Assembly (NCBI RefSeq): GCF_002553505.1
Contig: NZ_PDCP01000043.1
Span: 1-50,630 of the forward strand
From: Mycolicibacterium agri
Lineage (GTDB): Bacteria; Actinomycetota; Actinomycetes; Mycobacteriales; Mycobacteriaceae
DNA: 50,630 bases
Direction: 5' to 3'
A program made the position numbers and the translations under genes. This document shows positions 45,105 through 50,630 of the stretch, one piece after another (positions within the stretch are counted from its first letter, which is position 1; every line of letters starts with the position of its first letter). The notes under the pieces were generated by a model, which had not been told where the DNA came from, searched no databases, and saw only the letters and a list, made by a program, of their open reading frames with translations.

Positions 45105-46007
45105 ATGCCGGAATTTCCCTCGGTGACGCTGCGCGACCCGTCGTCGACCCTGACGGCCACCTACGTGCCGGTGGCGGGGATGATCTGCACGTCGCTCGCC
45201 GATGACGGTGTCGAGTTCCTCGGCCAGCGCCGCGGCCTGAACGCCTATGTGACGGCGGGCAAGACGATGGGCATCCCGATCCTCTATCCGTGGGCGAACC
45301 GCTTGAGCGCCACCAAGTACGGGATCAGCGGCGCGGTGGTGTCGCTGACCGTCGGCACCGGCGGTGTGCGCGCCGACGAACACGGTGCGCCGATCCACGG
45401 CGTGCTGGCGGCCTATCCCGGGTGGCTTGTCACCGAGATGTCGGAGAATTCGTTGACCGCCGTGCTGGACTACGGCGGGCGGCCCCGCCTGCTGGCGACC
45501 TTCCCGTTCCCGCACGTGCTGACGCAGCACATCACGTTGGCGGGCCGGACGCTGACCATCGAGACCACGGTGATGCCCACCACGGCGGCGTCGGTGCCGC
45601 TGTGCTTCGGCTATCACCCGTACTTCATGATTCCCGGTGTGCCCCGCGAGGAGTGGATAGTGACCACTCCGGACATGCGGCGGCTACCGGTGGACAACTG
45701 GGGCATTCCGACCGGGGAAACAGAGGACTGGCACGCCGGCAACGAACCGCTCAAGACCGCGGAGTACGACGACGGCTTCGACCAGGTGCCCGAAGGCGCC
45801 GCCTTCGCGTTGTCAGGTGGCGATCGCCGCATCGAGGTGAAGTTCGAAAAGGGGTATCCCGCAGCGCAATTGTTTGCGCCCCGCAATGACGATGTGGTGT
45901 GCATCGAGCCGATGGCGGCGCCGACGGACGCGTTGCGCCGCGGCAACTACCGCGTGGCCGCCCCGGGTAAGCCCGAAACGGCGCGGTTCTCGATTACTGT
46001 GAGTTAG
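45105..46007 (+). CDS. Aldose 1-epimerase family protein
   Basis: A 300-residue beta-sandwich mutarotase. The catalytic His lies in CFGYHPYF and the catalytic Glu in VCIEPMAAPTDAL; the sugar-binding YPWANRL and HGVLA segments are also kept, so the enzyme should be active on hexose anomers. ATG 45105 is chosen with AGGA nine bases upstream; the in-frame ATGs at 45087 and 45099 have none or too-close spacing. It converges on hspR with a 14-base overlap of 3' ends. Confidence 0.9.
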   Translation: MPEFPSVTLRDPSSTLTATYVPVAGMICTSLADDGVEFLGQRRGLNAYVTAGKTMGIPILYPWANRLSATKYGISGAVVSLTVGTGGVRADEHGAPIHGVLAAYPGWLVTEMSENSLTAVLDYGGRPRLLATFPFPHVLTQHITLAGRTLTIETTVMPTTAASVPLCFGYHPYFMIPGVPREEWIVTTPDMRRLPVDNWGIPTGETEDWHAGNEPLKTAEYDDGFDQVPEGAAFALSGGDRRIEVKFEKGYPAAQLFAPRNDDVVCIEPMAAPTDALRRGNYRVAAPGKPETARFSITVS

Positions 46008-46404
46008 GCCGGTTCTTCGACCTCGGCTGCCACACCACCAGCGCGGTGCTCTTGGGCAGCACCGCCAGGTCGCGGCGCTGTCTGGCGGCGCGCAATTGCT
46101 CGAGTTCCTCGGTCATTTCGGCGATGCGCGCCTGCAGTGCCTCGACCTGGTTGGTCAGCTCGATGATCCGTTTGATGCCGGCCAAGTTGACGCCCTCGTC
46201 CTGCGACAACCGCTGCACCTCACGAAGCAGTTCGACGTCGCGTTGCGAGTAGCGCCGACCACCGCCGGAGCTGCGACGCGGACGCACCAGGCCGAGCCGG
46301 TCGTATGTACGCAACGTCTGTGCGTGCATACCGGCCAACTCGGCGGCGACTGAAATCAGGAACGTCCGCGCCGAATCCCGGTCCTCAGAACGCTTTCCGG
46401 CCAT
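45994..46404 (-). CDS. hspR: Heat-shock repressor HspR (MerR family)
   Basis: A 136-residue MerR-type regulator that binds HAIR elements and represses dnaK and clpB, using DnaK as co-repressor in related actinobacteria. The winged helix reads FLISVAAELAGMHAQTLRTYDRLGLVRPRRSSGGGRRYSQRDVELL (about residues 16-62), followed by a dimerising coiled coil (about 75-112, QVEALQARIAEMTEELEQLRAARQ) and a short hydrophobic tail. ATG 46404 overlaps the dnaJ stop (ATGA), so it is translated as part of the dnaK operon and is autoregulated by the HAIR sites before dnaK. Confidence 0.97.
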   Translation of the reverse strand: MAGKRSEDRDSARTFLISVAAELAGMHAQTLRTYDRLGLVRPRRSSGGGRRYSQRDVELLREVQRLSQDEGVNLAGIKRIIELTNQVEALQARIAEMTEELEQLRAARQRRDLAVLPKSTALVVWQPRSKNRPNSQ

Positions 46405-47591
46405 CACGCACCTGCCCATCCGGCCCGCGGGTCGAACCCGCTGGCCCGTTCGGCCTTCGCGTACGCCTCCAGCGCTTCCTTCGCCTCACCTTCGAGGTTG
46501 GGCGGCACCACCACCTTGACCTTGACCAGCAGATCGCCGCGGCCACCACCCCGTTTCGGCACGCCTTTGCCGCGCACCCGTAGGATACGCCCGTCCGACG
46601 TCCCCTTCGGAACGCGCACGCCCACCTTGCCTTCCAGCGTCGGCACGGAAAGCGTTGTGCCGAGCGCCAACTCGGCGAAGCTGACCGGAACGGTGACGGT
46701 CAGGTCGTCACCCTCGCGCCCGAACACCTTGTCCGGCTTGACGTGCACGGTCACGTACAGGTCGCCCGACGGCGCACCCCGCAGACCGGCCTCACCCTGG
46801 CCGGGCAGCCGGATGCGCTGGCCGTCCTCCACACCCGGCGGGATCCGCACGTTGATGGTGCGGGTGCGGGTGGTGACCCCGGTGCCCCGGCACTGGTCGC
46901 AGGGATGCTCGATGATCGAGCCGCTGCCACGGCATTCGGTGCACGGCTCCGAGAAGCCGAACGCGCCCTGGTTGCGGCTGACGACGCCCGTGCCGTTGCA
47001 GTTGGGGCACACCTTGGGGCTGGTGCCCGGGCGTGCCCCACTGCCATGGCAATTCGTGCACGGCGCCGGGCTGGTCAGCCGCAACGGCATCATCACGCCC
47101 TTGGCGGCCTCCATGAACGACAGCTCGGTCTCGGTCTCCAGGTCGTTGCCGCGCCGCGGCCGACTCGGCCGTGGCTGCGCGGCACCGCGACCAAAGAGCC
47201 CGCCGAACAGGTCGCCGATGTTGGCACCGCCGGTCTGGCCTGCCGCGTCGAACAGGTCGTTCAGGTTGAACTCGACACCGTCGCCGCCGAACCCGCGGAA
47301 ATTGCCGCCGCCGCCGCCGAAGTTTCCGAACCGGCCGCGGCCGAAGCCGCCACCGGCGAACAACCTGCGGGTCTCGTCATACTCCTTGCGCTTCGCCGGG
47401 TCGGTGAGGACTTCTTTGGCCTCCGACACCGCCTTATAGCGCTCCTCCGCTGCCGGATTGCCCGGGTTGCGGTCGGGGTGATTCTGGGCGAGGAGCTTGC
47501 GGGCGGCCCGCTTGATCTCGTCGGTGCTGGCGTCAGAGGAGACGCCGAGTTCTTTGTAGAAGTCCTTCTCCACCCATTCGCGCTGGGCCAC
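46404..47591 (-). CDS. dnaJ1: Chaperone DnaJ (Hsp40)
   Basis: A 395-residue type I J-protein. The J domain has the HPD motif in NHPDRNPGNPAAEERYK (about residue 37), then a Gly/Phe-rich linker (about 78-110), four zinc-finger repeats (CTNCHGSG, CPNCNGTG, CTECRGSG, CDQCRGTG; about 160-235) and the C-terminal substrate domains. It stimulates DnaK ATPase and delivers unfolded protein. It starts at GTG with the strong Shine-Dalgarno GGAGGTGA six bases upstream (47598-47605 on the minus strand), 35 bases after grpE. Confidence 0.97.
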   Translation of the reverse strand: MAQREWVEKDFYKELGVSSDASTDEIKRAARKLLAQNHPDRNPGNPAAEERYKAVSEAKEVLTDPAKRKEYDETRRLFAGGGFGRGRFGNFGGGGGNFRGFGGDGVEFNLNDLFDAAGQTGGANIGDLFGGLFGRGAAQPRPSRPRRGNDLETETELSFMEAAKGVMMPLRLTSPAPCTNCHGSGARPGTSPKVCPNCNGTGVVSRNQGAFGFSEPCTECRGSGSIIEHPCDQCRGTGVTTRTRTINVRIPPGVEDGQRIRLPGQGEAGLRGAPSGDLYVTVHVKPDKVFGREGDDLTVTVPVSFAELALGTTLSVPTLEGKVGVRVPKGTSDGRILRVRGKGVPKRGGGRGDLLVKVKVVVPPNLEGEAKEALEAYAKAERASGFDPRAGWAGA

Positions 47592-47626
47592 CCCGCGTCA
47601 CCTCCTCTCGCTCCAACTTGATCTTG

Positions 47627-48306
47627 CTAGTTTTCTGATTCTGCTGCCTGCGCGTCGGCCGCGTCACTCTTATCAACCGCGTCGGGTCCCTCGCTGCTTC
47701 CGGCCTCGGCCTGCTCCTCGGCGTCCGGCACGGTGTCCACGACACCGACCATGGCGTGGCGCAGCACCTGGTCGCCGATCTTGTAGCCGCGTCGCATCAC
47801 GGTGCCGACGACGGGATGTGTGCCGTCGCCCTCGTGCTGAACGGCCTCGTGCAGCGCCGGGTCGAATTCCTCGCCCTCGGTGCCGAAGGCCGAAAGGCCA
47901 AACCCCTCAAGCGTGCTCACCAGCTTGTCGGCGATCGCCTTCAGCGGGCCCGACTCCAGATCGCCGTGCGCGCGGGCCCGGTCGATGTCGTCGAGCACAC
48001 TGAGCAGTTCGGAAATCACCGCGGCCTTGGCGCGTTCGGCGGCCAGCTGTTGGTCACGCAGCGCGCGCTTGCGGTAGTTGGTGTATTCCGCCTGCACCCG
48101 CTGCAGGTCTGCGGTCAGTTCGGCGACCTTGTCACCCGTATCGGCCTTCTCACCCCCGGCGGCCCCCGGCGCCGACCCGCTGGGGGCCGGCCCGGAGGCC
48201 TGCTCGGGCGTCTCCGCTTTCTCTGTGTGCGAGCGAACCTCGCCGGTTTCGGGATCGACCCGCCGTTTGTCGGTGACGGTCACCGGTTCGTGCGAATCGT
48301 TCGAGC

Positions 48307-48310
<4 letters not shown>
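47627..48310 (-). CDS. grpE: Nucleotide exchange factor GrpE
   Basis: A 227-residue co-chaperone that releases ADP from DnaK. A charged, disordered N-terminus (about 1-58) precedes the long dimerising coiled coil (KVAELTADLQRVQAEYTNYRKRALRDQ, about 60-115) and the beta-domain signature of the family (HPVVGTVMRRGYKIGDQVLRHAMVGVV, about 162-190), then an acidic tail. It overlaps the dnaK stop by ATGA. Confidence 0.97.
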
Positions 48311-50172
<1,862 letters not shown>

Positions 50173-50202
50173 GGTGTTCCTCCTGGATAGCTTTTGTTAG
50201 GG

Positions 50203-50223
50203 TCTGAGCGGACCGCACTCAAG
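50203..50223. promoter_or_regulatory. Second HAIR-like site of the dnaK promoter
   Basis: TCTGAGC-N7-ACTCAAG has one perfect half-site and 11 of 14 matches to the HspR repeat. It starts 53 bases from the stronger HAIR at 50256, about five helical turns, so both could be bound from one face of the DNA. Confidence 0.6.
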
Positions 50224-50244
50224 ACTGCTCCTGGTCCACTTCCC

Positions 50245-50250
50245 TGTCAA
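50245..50250 (-). promoter_or_regulatory. Candidate -35 of a SigA-type dnaK promoter
   Basis: Minus-strand TTGACA is a perfect -35 hexamer, lying between the two HAIR sites. No convincing TANNNT is found 16-19 bases downstream, so the promoter is only half supported. Confidence 0.4.
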
Positions 50251-50255
50251 CCAGA

Positions 50256-50276
50256 CTTGAGCCTACTCCACTCAAC
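50256..50276. promoter_or_regulatory. HAIR element (HspR operator) of the dnaK operon
   Basis: CTTGAGC-N7-ACTCAAC matches the HspR consensus CTTGAGT-N7-ACTCAAG at 12 of 14 positions and sits 84 bases upstream of the dnaK start, just before the TTGACA hexamer. Confidence 0.85.
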
Positions 50277-50290
50277 TTGTCGATTGGGTC

Positions 50291-50318
50291 AACAGCACCC
50301 GTGCGCCGATTTGTTCCC
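50291..50318 (-). promoter_or_regulatory. SigH-type promoter of the dnaK operon
   Basis: Minus-strand GGGAACA-N17-TGTT is close to the mycobacterial SigH consensus GGGAAYA-N16/17-CGTT. Transcription would start near 50283 and read through both HAIR sites. From memory dnaK of M. tuberculosis is also SigH-dependent. Confidence 0.6.
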
Positions 50319-50630
50319 GGGAGCCCCCTTTTTTTGCGCGAGCAGACGCTTGTGCCCGCAAAAGCCCAGGCGATTTCAGGCAGTGGATGCAACAGCGGGT
50401 GGTTTTGGCGGGTTTGAGAGTAGCTCGTCGAGGACTTCAGCGGGTTTCTTCCAGCCGAGGGTTTTGCGGGGTCGGGTGTTGAGTTGGGCGGCAACGTAGT
50501 CGAGGTAGTCGGCCGGGAACACTGATAGGTCGGTGCCTTTAGCAAAGTATTGGCGCAGCAGCCCGTTGGTGTTCTCGTTACTGCCGCGTTGCCATGGCGA
50601 GTGCGGATCGCAGAAGTAGATATCGAGCTC
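50319..50630. mobile_element. Right-hand end of an IS30-family insertion sequence
   Basis: The element's end must lie between the transposase stop and the SigH-type promoter at 50318. I cannot fix the terminal inverted repeat. A 7-bp inverted repeat TTTTGCG/CGCAAAA (50332-50338 and 50357-50363) with a GCGCGAGCAGACGC core is present but looks more like a common mycobacterial intergenic motif. Confidence 0.6.
50376..50630 (-). CDS. IS30-family transposase, C-terminal part (runs off the window)
   Basis: The last 84 residues of a transposase whose N-terminal part lies beyond the window edge. The segment FCDPHSPWQRGSNENTNGLL carries the final Glu of the DDE catalytic triad in the setting typical of IS30 transposases, followed by LRQYFAKGTDLS and LNTRPRKTLGWKKPAEVL, which is the family's closing signature. 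The gene is oriented like dnaK, and its stop is 203 bases before the dnaK ATG. Whether the element is complete cannot be told from here. Confidence 0.93.
   Translation of the reverse strand, partial: ELDIYFCDPHSPWQRGSNENTNGLLRQYFAKGTDLSVFPADYLDYVAAQLNTRPRKTLGWKKPAEVLDELLSNPPKPPAVASTA

Noticed and set aside
50329..50364. Rho-independent terminator or IS terminal repeat at TTTTGCG/CGCAAAA
   Set aside because: The stem is only seven pairs with a loop near 18 bases; the T-run is on the wrong side for the transposase transcript, and no matching second IS end is in the window.

Overview
The window is high-GC DNA, almost fully coding, with short intergenic gaps, many 4-base ATGA/GTGA gene overlaps, GTG/TTG starts and promoters that look leaderless. 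Gene content (form I CO dehydrogenase, HspR-controlled dnaK-grpE-dnaJ-hspR, GTG-started 848-residue ClpB, class II aldolase next to a DUF3151 gene, type II flavohemoglobin) points to a Mycobacterium, most likely a fast-growing species. From memory, much of it follows the Rv0350-Rv0385 region of M. tuberculosis, with species-specific genes inserted and with pyrE, mgtE and the PPE pair absent from their expected places.

Layout. 1-10 kb: a D-2-hydroxyacid dehydrogenase homologue, a membrane protein and a hotdog thioesterase, purA, three genes of unknown or general function (Rv0358-like, SDR, M50 protease), a zinc exporter with a palindromic operator, a DUF3151 protein, an Rv0361-like anchored protein with in-frame repeats, fba and a DedA protein. 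10.2-19.8 kb: a minus-strand CO dehydrogenase cluster (coxI-like, coxM, coxS, coxL, XdhC-like, coxD, coxG, coxE) with a divergent LysR gene. Two disabling lesions are visible here: a one-base deletion in coxM and an in-frame amber codon in the LysR gene. 19.8-27.9 kb: a seven-gene minus-strand run (membrane protein, SDR, lipoprotein, SpoU methyltransferase, cytoplasmic GH76 protein, acetoacetyl-CoA synthetase, NhaA-DsbA fusion), preceded by a HAIR-like HspR site. 28.1-31.9 kb: clpB and a divergent glycosyltransferase sharing a HAIR site and back-to-back promoters. 32-39.7 kb: a molybdenum hydroxylase with its [2Fe-2S] and Mo domains fused and a separate FAD protein, a tandem-ABM membrane protein, and a large multicopper-oxidase lipoprotein with a C-terminal beta-propeller. 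39.8-46 kb: a GAP-family membrane protein, a TetR regulator with a divergent membrane target, flavohemoglobin, alcohol dehydrogenase, SnoaL-like secreted protein and aldose epimerase. 46-50.2 kb: dnaK-grpE-dnaJ1-hspR, with two HAIR sites and a SigH-type promoter upstream. 50.4 kb to the end: the C-terminus of an IS30-family transposase running off the window.

The strongest overall themes are (i) a heat-shock regulon laid out in one stretch, with HAIR elements at dnaK, at the clpB/glycosyltransferase divergent promoter and, newly suggested here, at the 27.9-19.8 kb operon; (ii) apparent decay of an otherwise complete CO-oxidation locus; and (iii) a long, wobble-compensated hairpin plus a perfect 12-bp palindrome just after clpB that no gene explains. 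I see no tRNA, rRNA, CRISPR array or prophage, and no gene-free stretch longer than about 205 bases.
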